Source: Denitratisoma sp. DHT3 | GTDB lineage: Bacteria > Pseudomonadota > Gammaproteobacteria > Burkholderiales > Rhodocyclaceae | Reading direction: 5' to 3' | NCBI RefSeq assembly: GCF_007833355.1 | Contig: NZ_CP020914.1 | Location: 2,466,047 to 2,530,046, forward strand | Length of the DNA stretch: 64,000 bases | Shown here: piece after piece, positions 1 through 8,912 of the stretch | Layout of the letters: each line of letters opens with the position of its first letter | Numbering within the stretch: the stretch's first letter is position 1 | Notes under the pieces: model-generated | Databases searched by the model: none | The model's input: only the letters and a program-made list of their open reading frames with translations | Told to the model about the DNA's origin: nothing | Program-made: the position numbers and the translations under genes

Positions 1-139
1 GCAAGGCGTCCAGGATTTCCCGGTCGAAGACGAAGGCGCACCAGACTCGTTCATGTCCACCCAGCGCCGCCGCAAGCGCGGCCTGATCATCCAGCCGCAG
101 ATCGCGGCGGAACCAGACGAGGGCGGCACTGCCGTTCAT
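1..139 (-). CDS. phr: Deoxyribodipyrimidine photolyase, N-terminal fragment
   Basis: The first 46 codons are visible and the gene continues out of the left edge. The translation contains ALVWFRRDLRLDDQAAL, the hallmark start of the DNA photolyase/cryptochrome family (the N-terminal antenna-chromophore domain). Photolyases use FAD and light to split pyrimidine dimers. The start is the ATG read from 139 down to 137. The catalytic FAD domain lies outside the window, so a cryptochrome-like paralogue cannot be excluded. Confidence 0.85.
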   Translation of the reverse strand, partial: MNGSAALVWFRRDLRLDDQAALAAALGGHERVWCAFVFDREILDAL

Positions 140-266
140 GGCCGATGCCGCACGGGCTCGGCGGTGCCGGCGCACATCTGGACAAGTCGGCGCTCCCGAT
201 GAAACAAGTTCCGCTTGCGCCCCTGCGGCGAGAATGGACGCCATGCACGCCCCCGCGCCATCATCC

Positions 267-1205
267 TCAATCGCCTTGCTCCTGCCCCGCCAGGCGCTGG
301 CGGCGGGTGCGCGGCGACTCGCCGTAGCGGCCGCGGAACACCCGGCTGAAATGGGACATGTCGTTGAAGCCCCACTGCAGCGCGATCTCGGTGATCGTCA
401 GGTGCGCCAGCAGGGGGTTGCCCAGCGCCTTCATGCACTGTTCCAGGCGTTGCTCCAGGATGTAGCGGGAGAGGGTCTTGCCGGTGGCCTCCATCAGCGT
501 GTGCACATGGCGGGTGGACAGGCCCAGGGCGGCGGCGATCGAGGCGACGCCGAGCTGGGGATCGGGCAGGTGGGCGCTGATGTGGTCCAGCAGCCGGGTG
601 CGGTTGCGCGCCAGGGCGCCGGAATCCGCCGCCTCGCCGGGATGGAACAGCACCCCCATCAGGTCCAGCAGGGCCGCCGACAGCGCGGGTACCTCGCCGG
701 GCGCGATCTCGTCGCGGCGCTGCCAGATGTTGATCAGGAAATTCCACAGCACGCTGCCGCCGCCGAAGTGGGCGCTGCGCGGCGTCACGCAGGCTGGCCG
801 CAGATCGCCGTGGCGCGACTGGAGGATGCCGGTCGGCACGTTGACCACCAGGCTGTGGAAGTTCGCCGACTGCCAGGCCGCGTAGGGGGAGCAGCCATCC
901 ACCAGCGACAGCGCACGCGTGCTGGAGGCGGCCTCGCGGCCGAACTGGCGATGGCGCAGCATCCCGCTTTGCACCAGGAACAGGGTCAGCACCGGCGGCG
1001 CGTCGGTGGTCCGGCCGTCGGCGTGGCGGCCAATGGCGATCGGCGCCGAGACGAAGAATTCGTGGAACCCGATTTCCCCCATCGACCACGCCGACCAGGC
1101 GCCATGGAAATCCTCCGGCGCCGCCTCGGCGATGCGGGTGCCGGGAAACAGCCGGGCCGAAAGTTCGCGCCAGGCGGAGAAATCCTTGCAAACTTCCATA
1201 GGCAT
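267..1205 (-). CDS. AraC-family transcriptional regulator
   Basis: This is a 312-residue protein. The N-terminal ~190 residues resemble the cupin-like AraC_binding_2 sensor domain. The C-terminal ~100 residues carry the double helix-turn-helix, with VASIAAALGLSTRHVHTLM for the first HTH and ITEIALQWGFNDMSHFSRVF for the second, the latter very typical of AraC/XylS. The gene is divergent from the DUF1214-sulfotransferase-SDR operon that starts 90 bp away, so it is probably that operon's regulator, responding to a pathway substrate (inference). Two close ATGs (1205 and 1199) are possible starts and neither has a strong ribosome binding site; the longer is given. Confidence 0.9.
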   Translation of the reverse strand: MPMEVCKDFSAWRELSARLFPGTRIAEAAPEDFHGAWSAWSMGEIGFHEFFVSAPIAIGRHADGRTTDAPPVLTLFLVQSGMLRHRQFGREAASSTRALSLVDGCSPYAAWQSANFHSLVVNVPTGILQSRHGDLRPACVTPRSAHFGGGSVLWNFLINIWQRRDEIAPGEVPALSAALLDLMGVLFHPGEAADSGALARNRTRLLDHISAHLPDPQLGVASIAAALGLSTRHVHTLMEATGKTLSRYILEQRLEQCMKALGNPLLAHLTITEIALQWGFNDMSHFSRVFRGRYGESPRTRRQRLAGQEQGD

Positions 1206-1295
1206 TGCGGATCGACGGGAACGGGCAGTATGGCGGCAAGCGGCAGCGGCGTCCAGGGTGCCCTGGACGGCCGACTTCATTGAAGAGGAGCATCC

Positions 1296-2420
1296 ATGAC
1301 AAACACATCCAACGAACAACAGATTCTCAGCGGCCAGCTCTGGGAGGCCTACTGCGATACCCTGAAGCGCGCCGGCCGGCAGTTGCTGCGCCCGGAGACG
1401 CCGCACACCGCCTTCGACCAGGCCGAGGGCATGCGCTACCTGTCGCGCCTGGTGCGGGCGGGCCTGGAGATGATGGTGGAGGGCGCCGACGCGGATTTCC
1501 CGACGTTCGTGATTCCCTCCCACGAGACCATCAAGATCGGCGCCGACAATCCGGACAACCTCTACCAGACGGCCCGCATCAACGGCCGGAACGAATACCG
1601 CATCCGCGGCAGTCGCGGCACGGTGCCGACGCTGAACTTCGCCACCAAGAAGGGCGGCTACGAAAAGGCGGGCAGCAAGCTGGAGGGCACCGGGCTGCTG
1701 AACGCCCAGGAGATGCAGGTGGATGCCGACGGCGGTTTCGAGATCCTGGTCTCGGCGAAACGCCCCGCCAGCGGCAACTGGCTGCCGATGGAAGAGACGT
1801 CCCACATGCTGCTGATCCGCCAGACCTTCCATGACCGCCGGCGGGAAAAGGCCGCCGAATTCTCGATCGAACGGATCGGCCATGGTGGCGCCCCGGCGCC
1901 GCTCGACCCGGCGCGCTTCGCCGCCAGCCTGATGGCCGCCGGCCACTACACGGAGAACACCGCCCGCCTGTTCTGCGACTGGGCGGCGCTGTTCAGGAAG
2001 GAGCACTGCAACACCATTCCGCTGGGCGACCAGGCGATGTTCCAGGCCGCCGGCGGCGACCCCAACATCGCCTACCACCACGGCTACTGGGAATTCGGCG
2101 AAGACGAGGCAATGGTGATCGACGCCGTGGTGCCGCCCTGCGAGTTCTGGAATTTCCAGGTGGACAACTACTGGATGGAGTCCCTGGACTACCGCCACCA
2201 CCGCATCCACGTGAATTGCCACGGCGCCCACTACAACCCGGACGGCAGCGTCACCATCGTCATCGCCCACCGCGATCCGGGCCACCCCAACTGGCTCACC
2301 ACCGCCGGCCACCGGCTGGGCACCAGCCTGTTCCGCGTGATCGGCGCCGGCGGCGCCACGGCGAAGATTACGACCCGGCTGGTGAAATTCACCGACATCG
2401 CCAAGGAGCAATGCGCATGA
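1296..2420 (+). CDS. DUF1214 domain-containing protein, first copy
   Basis: This is a 374-residue protein. The C-terminal third (from about residue 265, around YHHGYWEFGEDEAMVIDA, through NPDGSVTIVIAHRDPGHPNW) matches the DUF1214 family, whose biochemical role is not established. No signal peptide or membrane helix is evident. The start has a GAGGAG-type ribosome binding site about 9 bases upstream. The gene overlaps the downstream sulfotransferase by four bases (ATGA), which implies translational coupling. A diverged homologue at 32604-33716 has the same partner, so the pair looks like a functional unit. I do not assign a reaction. Confidence 0.85.
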   Translation: MTNTSNEQQILSGQLWEAYCDTLKRAGRQLLRPETPHTAFDQAEGMRYLSRLVRAGLEMMVEGADADFPTFVIPSHETIKIGADNPDNLYQTARINGRNEYRIRGSRGTVPTLNFATKKGGYEKAGSKLEGTGLLNAQEMQVDADGGFEILVSAKRPASGNWLPMEETSHMLLIRQTFHDRRREKAAEFSIERIGHGGAPAPLDPARFAASLMAAGHYTENTARLFCDWAALFRKEHCNTIPLGDQAMFQAAGGDPNIAYHHGYWEFGEDEAMVIDAVVPPCEFWNFQVDNYWMESLDYRHHRIHVNCHGAHYNPDGSVTIVIAHRDPGHPNWLTTAGHRLGTSLFRVIGAGGATAKITTRLVKFTDIAKEQCA

Positions 2421-3583
2421 CCTTCGACATGGACACCCTGATGGCCGAGGCCCGCCGCCGCGCCGGCGGCCTCGCCGATTTCGGCGACGAGCGCTTCCGT
2501 CCCGCGCTGATCGCGCTGCTCAAGGCATTGAACGAGGAAGGAGGCTTGTCCGAACTCGGCGTTCAGCTGATGAGTGAGCACATCAGCCGACTGCTGCACA
2601 ATCGCCTGTTGATGGAGGACTACTATGCCCGCCATCCGGAAATCGAAGCGGAAGAGATCTGCGGCCCCATTGTCATCATCGGCCTGCCCCGCACCGGCAC
2701 CACCCTGCTGCAACGCATCCTCAGCTGCGATCCGCGCTTCTATCCGATGCTCTGGTGGGAGACCCGCTTCCCCGTGCCGCTGGGACCGTCGGACAGCGGC
2801 GAAGCCGACCCACGCGTCGAAATGGCCAAGGCTGAAGTGAAGATGATGGTGGACGCCAATCCCACCCTGCTCTCCATTCACCCCTTCGACGCCACCGCCG
2901 CCGACGAGGAAGGCATCCTACTGGAGCATTCCTTCCAGAGCTTTTTCGACGCCTATGTCGACATTCCCAGCTACACCCAATGGATGTGGGACCACGACCA
3001 GACCCCGGCCTACGAATACCTGGAACGCATGTTGAAGTTCGTCCAGTGGCAAAAACGCCAGCGGGGCGAGGCGGCCAGCGACTGGGTGCTGAAGGCGCCC
3101 CACCACCTGCGCCAGATCGACGTGCTGTTCAAGGTCTTTCCCGGCACCCGGGTGATCCAGACCCATCGCGATCCATTGCAGACCATCCCCTCCATCGCCA
3201 GCTTCACCGACAACCTGTGGAAGCTCTACATGGCCGATCCCGACCCGGCCCGGGCCGGACGCCAATGGTCGGACATCTGGGCGCGAGGCACCAAGGAAAC
3301 GATGCGCTACCGAGACCACTGTGCGCCCGGGCGTTTCCTCGACGTCTGGTTCGCCGATACATTGACCCAGCCCCTGGAAGTGGTCCGCGCCATCTACGAC
3401 TTTCTCGGGGTCAGCTTCCCCGCGGACACCAAGGACAGGATGCAGGCCTTCCTTGACGCCAACAGCCGCGAGAAGCGGCCGTTGCACGAATACGCCATTG
3501 AGCACTTCGGGCTTTCCGAGGCGCAGATCAAGCAGGACTTCGCCGAATACCGGGAGCGCTACATTCTGCCCCACATGAGTTGA
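2417..3583 (+). CDS. Sulfotransferase family protein, first copy
   Basis: This is a 388-residue protein of the Sulfotransfer_3 type. The 5'-phosphosulfate loop is IGLPRTGTTLLQRIL (about residues 89-103) and the 3'-phosphate-binding segment is VIQTHRDPLQTIPS. These motifs bind PAPS, the sulfate donor, in the known family; the acceptor is unknown. The ATG at 2417 is preferred over 2411 because AAGGAG at 2403-2408 is eight bases upstream of it; 2411 would be only two bases away. It sits between the DUF1214 gene and two SDRs, which suggests a tailoring role on a hydroxylated substrate (inference). Confidence 0.88.
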   Translation: MTFDMDTLMAEARRRAGGLADFGDERFRPALIALLKALNEEGGLSELGVQLMSEHISRLLHNRLLMEDYYARHPEIEAEEICGPIVIIGLPRTGTTLLQRILSCDPRFYPMLWWETRFPVPLGPSDSGEADPRVEMAKAEVKMMVDANPTLLSIHPFDATAADEEGILLEHSFQSFFDAYVDIPSYTQWMWDHDQTPAYEYLERMLKFVQWQKRQRGEAASDWVLKAPHHLRQIDVLFKVFPGTRVIQTHRDPLQTIPSIASFTDNLWKLYMADPDPARAGRQWSDIWARGTKETMRYRDHCAPGRFLDVWFADTLTQPLEVVRAIYDFLGVSFPADTKDRMQAFLDANSREKRPLHEYAIEHFGLSEAQIKQDFAEYRERYILPHMS

Positions 3584-3614
3584 ACCGATAACACCACGAG
3601 AGGAGAGAACCACC

Positions 3615-4403
3615 ATGCTGCTGAAGAACAAGGTCGTCATCATTTCCGGCATCGGCCCGGGCCTCGGCGTCAAGCTGGCGATCGAGGCTGCCCGGGAGGG
3701 CGCCAAGGTCGCCATTTCCGCCCGCACCGCCGCCAACCTGGACGATGCCGAGCAGCGCATGAAGGCCGTGGCGCCGGATTGCGAAGTGCTCAAGCAGACC
3801 ACCGACATCACCGACCGGGCTCAGTGCAAGCGCCTGGTGGAAGCCACCGTGGCCCGCTTCGGCCGGATCGACGGCCTGGTGAACAGCGCCGTCTACCATG
3901 GCAACTTCGAGCCCGTGGAAAGCGCCGATCTGGAGGACTGGCGCCGCGTCTTCGACACCAACGTGGTCGGCACCATGAACCTGTCCCAGGAGACCATCCA
4001 GGCCATGAAAAAATCCGGGGGCGGCGCCATCGCCATGGTCAACACCATGGCCACCCGCAAGCCCTTCCCCAGCGAGGCCGGCTACGCCGCCTCCAAGGGC
4101 GCCCTGACCGTGGCCGCCAAGTACCTGGCGAAGGAAGTGGGCCGCCACGGCATCCGGGTCAACAGCGTCTACCCCGGCTGGATGTGGGGCGTGCCCGTGC
4201 AAGGCGGCGTGAAGGCAATGGCGGCGGCGCAGAACATCAGCGAGGAGGCATTCATCAAACAGCTCGAGTCCAACATGGCCCTGGGTCGCATCGTCACCGA
4301 CGACGAAGTGGCGAGGGTCGCCCTGTTCCTGGTCTCCGACTACTCCACCGCGATGACCGGGGCCATCCTCGACGCCAACGGCGGCGAGTTCATCGCCGTC
4401 TGA
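3615..4403 (+). CDS. SDR family oxidoreductase with Thr in the usual Ser position
   Basis: This is a 262-residue classical short-chain dehydrogenase/reductase. The N-terminal cofactor loop is SGIGPGLG and the active-site segment is YAASK. Thirteen residues before the Tyr, where most classical SDRs have the catalytic Ser, this protein has Thr (in VNTMATRKP). The C-terminus keeps the NGG-type ending (DANGGEFIAV). It is likely NAD(P)-dependent and acts on an alcohol or ketone; the substrate is unknown. It lies 31 bp after the sulfotransferase, with an AGGAGAG ribosome binding site, and is probably cotranscribed. Confidence 0.9.
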   Translation: MLLKNKVVIISGIGPGLGVKLAIEAAREGAKVAISARTAANLDDAEQRMKAVAPDCEVLKQTTDITDRAQCKRLVEATVARFGRIDGLVNSAVYHGNFEPVESADLEDWRRVFDTNVVGTMNLSQETIQAMKKSGGGAIAMVNTMATRKPFPSEAGYAASKGALTVAAKYLAKEVGRHGIRVNSVYPGWMWGVPVQGGVKAMAAAQNISEEAFIKQLESNMALGRIVTDDEVARVALFLVSDYSTAMTGAILDANGGEFIAV

Positions 4404-4422
4404 CGCCACAAGGAGAGCGCAC

Positions 4423-5202
4423 ATGCCACGCTTGCGGAACAAGGTTGCCATCGTCACCGGCGGCGCACGCGGCATGGGCGCCGCCACTGCGCGCCTGTTC
4501 GTCGCCGAGGGCGCACGGGTCGTCATCGCCGACGTGCTGGATCAGGAAGGCGCCGCGCTGGCCGCGGAACTTGGCGCCGACGCCCGCTACCGCCATCTGG
4601 ATATCACCGACGAGACCGCCTGGCAGAGGCTGGTGGCGGAAACCGTCAACGATCTCGGCCAGATCGACATCCTCATCAACAACGCCGCCATCCTGCTGTT
4701 CCGCACCCTGCTGGAAACGGAGAAGGCCGAATTCGAGCGGGTGCTGCAAGTCAACGTACTGGGAGCCTTTCTCGGCATCAAGTCGGTGGCGCCGTCGATG
4801 ATCGCCCGCGGCAAGGGGGCGATCGTCAATATCTCCTCGGTGGATGGCATGAAGTCGGCCAACGGCCTGGGCGCCTACTCCTCCAGCAAATGGGCGGTGC
4901 GCGGCCTGACCCGCACCGCCGCCCTGGAACTGGGCCACAAGGGCATCCGGGTGAATTCGGTGCACCCAGGGGGCGTCAACACCTGGATGTCCAACCCCGA
5001 CAAGCTGTCCCGGGACATCATCGACAAGAGCTATCCCAACGTGCCCCTGCAGAGGATCGGCGAGCCCGAGGAGATCGCCCGGGTCAGCCTGTTCCTGGCC
5101 AGCGACGAGGCCTCCTACGTCTGCGGTGCCGAGGTGGCGGTGGATGGGGGCATGCTCACCGGCAGCTACTATCAGGCCCTGCCCGGTGCGCCGGGAATCT
5201 GA
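4423..5202 (+). CDS. SDR family oxidoreductase, hydroxysteroid dehydrogenase-like
   Basis: This is a 259-residue classical SDR. It has the TGGARGMG nucleotide-binding loop, NNAA, the catalytic Ser in NISSVDG, and the YSSSK active site. The pattern resembles bacterial 3-alpha/20-beta-hydroxysteroid dehydrogenases and FabG-like enzymes; substrate specificity cannot be settled from sequence alone. It begins 19 bp after the preceding SDR with an AAGGAG site, and is the last gene of the operon before a strong terminator. Confidence 0.9.
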   Translation: MPRLRNKVAIVTGGARGMGAATARLFVAEGARVVIADVLDQEGAALAAELGADARYRHLDITDETAWQRLVAETVNDLGQIDILINNAAILLFRTLLETEKAEFERVLQVNVLGAFLGIKSVAPSMIARGKGAIVNISSVDGMKSANGLGAYSSSKWAVRGLTRTAALELGHKGIRVNSVHPGGVNTWMSNPDKLSRDIIDKSYPNVPLQRIGEPEEIARVSLFLASDEASYVCGAEVAVDGGMLTGSYYQALPGAPGI

Positions 5203-5222
5203 AACGCCTGGGTGCCAGAAAC

Positions 5223-5259
5223 ACAAAGGGCCGGGCAATTGAATTGCCCGGCCCTTTGT
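5223..5259. terminator. Bidirectional terminator between convergent operons
   Basis: A perfect inverted repeat with 18-base arms (5223-5240 and 5242-5259) has a GC core (GGGCCGGGCAATT) and A/T-rich outer ends that give a short T tract on either strand. It lies between the stop of the SDR gene (5202) and the stop of the oppositely oriented acyl-CoA dehydrogenase (5277). This placement suits termination in both directions. Confidence 0.9.
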
Positions 5260-5276
5260 CTGTTGAGTCACATCGT

Positions 5277-6455
5277 CTAGCGCGGTTCCCGGGGCAGACC
5301 CAGCGCCCGCTCGGAGATGATGTTGAGCTGGATCTCGTTGGTGCCCGCGTAGATGGTGTCGGAGCGGGTGAACATGAACATGCCCTGCAGCTTCTGGCGG
5401 GTGAGGTCGTTCTCGTCCACCACCATCGACTCGTTGCCCAGGATATCCATCGCCAGCTTGCCCAGGTCGCGGTGCCAGTTGGACCAGAAGTACTTGTACA
5501 TCATGCCTTCGCGCGGCAGGGTGCCGCCCTCGGTGCCCGACAGCATGCGCAGCGCGTTGTAGCGCATCGCGCGCAGGCCGGCCCAGGCCAGGGCGATGCG
5601 CTGGCGGATCGAAGGGTCGGCGTAGGCGCCGTTCTTCTTGGCTTCGGCCGCGATCAGCTCCAGCTCGTGGATGAAGTGCATCTGCTGTCCCAGGGTGGAG
5701 GTGCCGCGCTCGAAGGCCAGCAGCGCCATCGCCACTTTCCAGCCGTCGCCGGGTTCGCCGATCACGTTCTCGGGCAGCGCCACGGCGCCGTCGAAGAACA
5801 CTTCATTGAACTCGGCGGTGCCGGTGAGCTGCTTGATCGGGCGCACTTCGACGCCGGGCTGGTCAAGCGGCATCAAGAGGAAGATCAGGCCCTTGTGGCC
5901 CTTGGAGCCGGCCTCGCAGCGGGCCAGGACGAAGATCCAGTTGCACTCGTGGGCGAGCGAGGTCCAGACCTTCTGACCGGTCACCTTCCACTTGCCGTCC
6001 TCGAACACGGCCTTGGTCTGCACGTTGGCCAGGTCGGAGCCGGCGCCGGGCTCGGAATAGCCCTGGCACCAGTAGTCGCGGCCTTCGCGGATACCGGGCA
6101 GGAAGCGCTGCTTCTGGTCCTCGCTGCCCAGAGCCAGGATGGTGGGGCCGATCAGGCCCTCGCCCAGGTGACCGAGCCGACCGGGGCCACCGGCGCGGGC
6201 GTATTCCTCGTGAAAAATCACCTGATGGGCCAGCGACAGGCCGCGCCCGCCGTGTTCCTGGGGCCAGTTCACGCAGGCCCAGCCGCCTTCGGCGAGCTTG
6301 CGCTCCCACTTCTTGCGCAACGCCGGATAGGCCTCCTCGTCGCCGGGGCCGCCGCGGAAGCGCAGCACCTCGAACTCGCCCACCAGGTTGGCCTTCATCC
6401 ACTCCGCCACTTCGCGGCGGAAGGCTTCGTCTTCAGCGGAAAATTCCAGTTTCAT
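5277..6455 (-). CDS. Acyl-CoA dehydrogenase, subunit 1 of a pair
   Basis: This is a 392-residue flavin-dependent acyl-CoA dehydrogenase. Visible hallmarks are GYSEPGAGSDLANVQT (FAD-contacting middle domain), VTGQKVWTS, and the C-terminal TIYAGTNEIQLNII. It introduces an alpha-beta double bond into an acyl-CoA. It follows a second, divergent acyl-CoA dehydrogenase gene by 17 bp on the same strand. Adjacent unequal pairs of this kind form alpha2-beta2 heterotetramers in steroid side-chain degradation in actinobacteria, and the same could apply here (inference). Confidence 0.92.
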   Translation of the reverse strand: MKLEFSAEDEAFRREVAEWMKANLVGEFEVLRFRGGPGDEEAYPALRKKWERKLAEGGWACVNWPQEHGGRGLSLAHQVIFHEEYARAGGPGRLGHLGEGLIGPTILALGSEDQKQRFLPGIREGRDYWCQGYSEPGAGSDLANVQTKAVFEDGKWKVTGQKVWTSLAHECNWIFVLARCEAGSKGHKGLIFLLMPLDQPGVEVRPIKQLTGTAEFNEVFFDGAVALPENVIGEPGDGWKVAMALLAFERGTSTLGQQMHFIHELELIAAEAKKNGAYADPSIRQRIALAWAGLRAMRYNALRMLSGTEGGTLPREGMMYKYFWSNWHRDLGKLAMDILGNESMVVDENDLTRQKLQGMFMFTRSDTIYAGTNEIQLNIISERALGLPREPR

Positions 6456-6472
6456 GTTTGTGCAACCTCGCG

Positions 6473-7612
6473 TTACTGGCCGAAGACGCGGGACGCAATG
6501 TCCTCGCGCAGGGCGGAACTGCTGCCGAACCAGGCGGCGGTCGCCTGGGCCCGCTTGAAATAGAGCTGGGGGTCGTATTCCCAGGTGAAGCCGACGCCGC
6601 CGTGGAGCTGGATCGCCTCCTGGGCGCAAAAGAACAGGGCGTCGGTGGCGTAGAACTTGGCGGCCTCGGCCTCGGCGAAATCCTCGTCGCCGACGGGACC
6701 GGCCACGGCCAGACGACAGGCGGCGCCCAGGGCCAGGGAACGGGCGGCCTCGATTTTCACCATCATTTCGGCGCAGCGGTGCTTGACGGCCTGGAAGGAG
6801 CCGATCACGCGGCCGAACTGCTTGCGCTCCGACACATAGGCCACGGTGATGTCGAGGCAGCTTTGGGCGGCGCCCACCTGCTCGGCGGCCAGGGCGACCA
6901 TGGCCTGGGCGGTGGCCTTCATCATGCCGACGGTGGCGTCGGCGGCGCCGGACAGGCAGCGTTCCTCGGCCAGCGCCGCGCCCTTCAGGGTCAGTTGGGC
7001 ATAGGGCCGGGTCTCGTCGACGGTCTTGCGCCGGCTCACGGTCACGCCGGCATCGTTCGGCGCGACGCGGAACAGGCGCAGGGCGCCGGCCTCGTCGCGG
7101 GCGGCGACCACGAACAGGTCGGCGGCGGAGCCGTGCAGCACGCAACGGGCCGCGCCGTCCAACTGCCAGCCGGCGCCAGCCTGCTTGGCCGTGGCCGCGG
7201 CGGCGCCGGGGCGCCAGCCGATGTCGTCGGCGGAGAAGGCGGCGGCGGCGGTCACTTCGCCAGCCGCCAGCTGGCCCAGCAGTTCGGCGCAACGGTCGGC
7301 GTCGCCTGCCTCGCGCAGCGCGCCGGCGGCCAGCACCGCAGAGGCGAAAAAGGGCAGGCAGGCCAGGCGCTGGCCCATCTGTTCCATCAGCAGGGCCACT
7401 TCGACCAGGGAAAGCCCCAGGCCGCCCAGGTCCTCGGGCACGTCGGTGGCGCACCAGCCCAGTTCGGTGGCGGCCTGCCGCCAGAGGGCGGTGTCGATGC
7501 CGTCGGGCGTCGCCATCGCGGCGCGCACCTTGGGGGAATCGCTGTGATCGTTCAGGAAGGATTGCGCGGAAGCGCGGATGATTTCCTGGTCATCGTTGAG
7601 CACGAAGTCCAT
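6473..7612 (-). CDS. Acyl-CoA dehydrogenase, subunit 2 of a pair
   Basis: This is a 379-residue protein of the acyl-CoA dehydrogenase fold. The C-terminal domain is clear ([18 protein letters not shown] and [20 protein letters not shown]). The middle domain is less conserved than in the downstream partner. It is the first gene of the two-gene unit read leftwards. One member of such pairs often supplies the catalytic base and the other most FAD contacts; which is which cannot be settled by eye. The 212-bp gap upstream (7613-7824) should hold the promoter, but I see no convincing boxes there. Confidence 0.9.
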   Translation of the reverse strand: MDFVLNDDQEIIRASAQSFLNDHSDSPKVRAAMATPDGIDTALWRQAATELGWCATDVPEDLGGLGLSLVEVALLMEQMGQRLACLPFFASAVLAAGALREAGDADRCAELLGQLAAGEVTAAAAFSADDIGWRPGAAAATAKQAGAGWQLDGAARCVLHGSAADLFVVAARDEAGALRLFRVAPNDAGVTVSRRKTVDETRPYAQLTLKGAALAEERCLSGAADATVGMMKATAQAMVALAAEQVGAAQSCLDITVAYVSERKQFGRVIGSFQAVKHRCAEMMVKIEAARSLALGAACRLAVAGPVGDEDFAEAEAAKFYATDALFFCAQEAIQLHGGVGFTWEYDPQLYFKRAQATAAWFGSSSALREDIASRVFGQ

Positions 7613-7824
7613 GGGTTCGGTTCCAATTTGTTTTCGGTTCGATTCCGCCGCGGGGCGAAACAGGTCGCCGGGGCCGGGGCGACATCACTGCATATCCGCG
7701 GCGATGTTGCTTTTCTCTTCAGGGTCTTGCGACCCGTGGGGCCCGCCTGCGTGGTGGGCCCAATCATACCGTACACCGCCCTCTGGCCGCCCCCGATGCA
7801 GCCATGGCCTGCCTTTGCCGCCCC

Positions 7825-8175
7825 TCAGGCGCGGGCGCGCTCGATCTGCACGCCGACCCGGCGCACGCCCTTCATGATGCCGATCTTGGCGATGGAAATC
7901 TTCACCCAGGGCGCGCCGAACTCGTCCAGCATCAGGCCGATCACGTATTCGCCCAGGGTCTCCAGCAGGTTGAAGTGGCGCTCCGCCAGTTCCTTGCGGA
8001 TGCGCTCGATCACCACGTCGTAGCGGATGGTGTCCTCGATGGCGTCGTTCTTGGCCGCCGCGTCGGGCACGCCGAACGTCAGGCTCAGCTCCAGGGTCTG
8101 GGGCGCGGCCTTTTCCCGCTCGAAGATGCCCACGTGGGCCTCGACCCGCATGTCGTCGATGAAAATGAAGTCCAT
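7825..8175 (-). CDS. folB: Dihydroneopterin aldolase
   Basis: This is a 116-residue protein of full FolB length. It matches along its whole length, with the N-terminal [19 protein letters not shown], the conserved RYDVVIERI segment, and the LLETLGEYV region containing the catalytic-area Glu. The enzyme cleaves 7,8-dihydroneopterin to 6-hydroxymethyl-dihydropterin and glycolaldehyde in folate synthesis, in the cytoplasm. The gene is divergent from plsY, an arrangement seen in many proteobacteria. Confidence 0.93.
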   Translation of the reverse strand: MDFIFIDDMRVEAHVGIFEREKAAPQTLELSLTFGVPDAAAKNDAIEDTIRYDVVIERIRKELAERHFNLLETLGEYVIGLMLDEFGAPWVKISIAKIGIMKGVRRVGVQIERARA

Positions 8176-8198
8176 AAAGTCCGGCCCCGGGCGTCGGT

Positions 8199-8217
8199 TA
8201 GAATCGGCGCCATTCTA
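8199..8217. promoter_or_regulatory. Palindrome in the folB-plsY divergent promoter region
   Basis: TAGAAT at 8199-8204 and its inverted copy ATTCTA at 8212-8217 bracket GGCGCC. Each arm reads as a -10-like hexamer for one of the two divergent genes. No good -35 is visible on either side, so this is a promoter or operator candidate only. Confidence 0.35.
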
Positions 8218-8235
8218 GGTTATCCGCCCGCCTCC

Positions 8236-8871
8236 ATGAGCCCGTCTCCCCTCGTCCTGTCGCTGGTTCTCGGCTACCTGCTCGGTTCCCTGCCCTTCGC
8301 CGTGATCGTCTCCCGCCTGTTCGGCCTGGCCGATCCACGCAGCTTCGGCTCCGGCAACCCCGGCGCCACCAATGTGCTGCGCACCGGCAACAAGGCGGCG
8401 GCGGCGCTGACCCTGCTCGGCGACGCCGCCAAAGGCTGGGTGGCGATGGCATTGGCCGGCGCCCTCGGCGCGGACGCCGCCGGCATCGCCCTGGCCGGTC
8501 TCGCCGCCTTCCTCGGCCATCTGTTTCCGCTGTTCCTCGACTTCAAGGGCGGCAAGGGCGTGGCCACCGCCCTGGGCGTGCTGGCGGGCCTGTCCGGTTG
8601 GCTGGCGCTGATCTGTGCCGGCACCTGGCTGATCGTGGCGCTGGTCAGCCGCTATTCGTCGCTGGCCGCCTTGGCGGCCGCGGTCGCCGCCCCGGCCGCC
8701 GGCTGGGCGCTGGGCCTGCCGCAGACGGCGCTGCTGGTGCTGCTGGCAATGACCGGCCTGCTGCTGCTGCGCCACAAGGACAACATCAAGCGCCTGCTGG
8801 CCGGCACCGAGGGCCGCCTGGGAAGCAAGCAGAAGAACGCCTCAACCGGCCAACAGGAGAGGCTCCGATAA
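8236..8871 (+). CDS. plsY: Glycerol-3-phosphate acyltransferase PlsY
   Basis: This is a 211-residue integral membrane protein with about five hydrophobic segments. It has the three PlsY motifs: [11 protein letters not shown] near residue 39, the [10 protein letters not shown] motif near residue 105, and the late [10 protein letters not shown] segment. PlsY transfers an acyl group from acyl-phosphate to sn-glycerol-3-phosphate at the inner membrane, the first step of phospholipid synthesis. The ATG at 8236 begins the first transmembrane helix directly. The gene is convergent with tsaD. Confidence 0.94.
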   Translation: MSPSPLVLSLVLGYLLGSLPFAVIVSRLFGLADPRSFGSGNPGATNVLRTGNKAAAALTLLGDAAKGWVAMALAGALGADAAGIALAGLAAFLGHLFPLFLDFKGGKGVATALGVLAGLSGWLALICAGTWLIVALVSRYSSLAALAAAVAAPAAGWALGLPQTALLVLLAMTGLLLLRHKDNIKRLLAGTEGRLGSKQKNASTGQQERLR

Positions 8872-8912
8872 GGGGCTGTACCGGCTGACCGAAAAAACGA
8901 CAAGAAGGCCCG

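Noticed and set aside
136..1308. Long reading frames on both strands across the AraC regulator region
   Set aside because: They lack any family signature and run antisense or out of frame to the AraC gene, whose HTH motifs are unmistakable. They are products of high GC content.
7613..7824. A riboswitch or small gene between the acyl-CoA dehydrogenase and folB genes
   Set aside because: No conserved RNA core or supported frame could be recognised in the 212 bases, only GC-rich sequence with weak inverted repeats.
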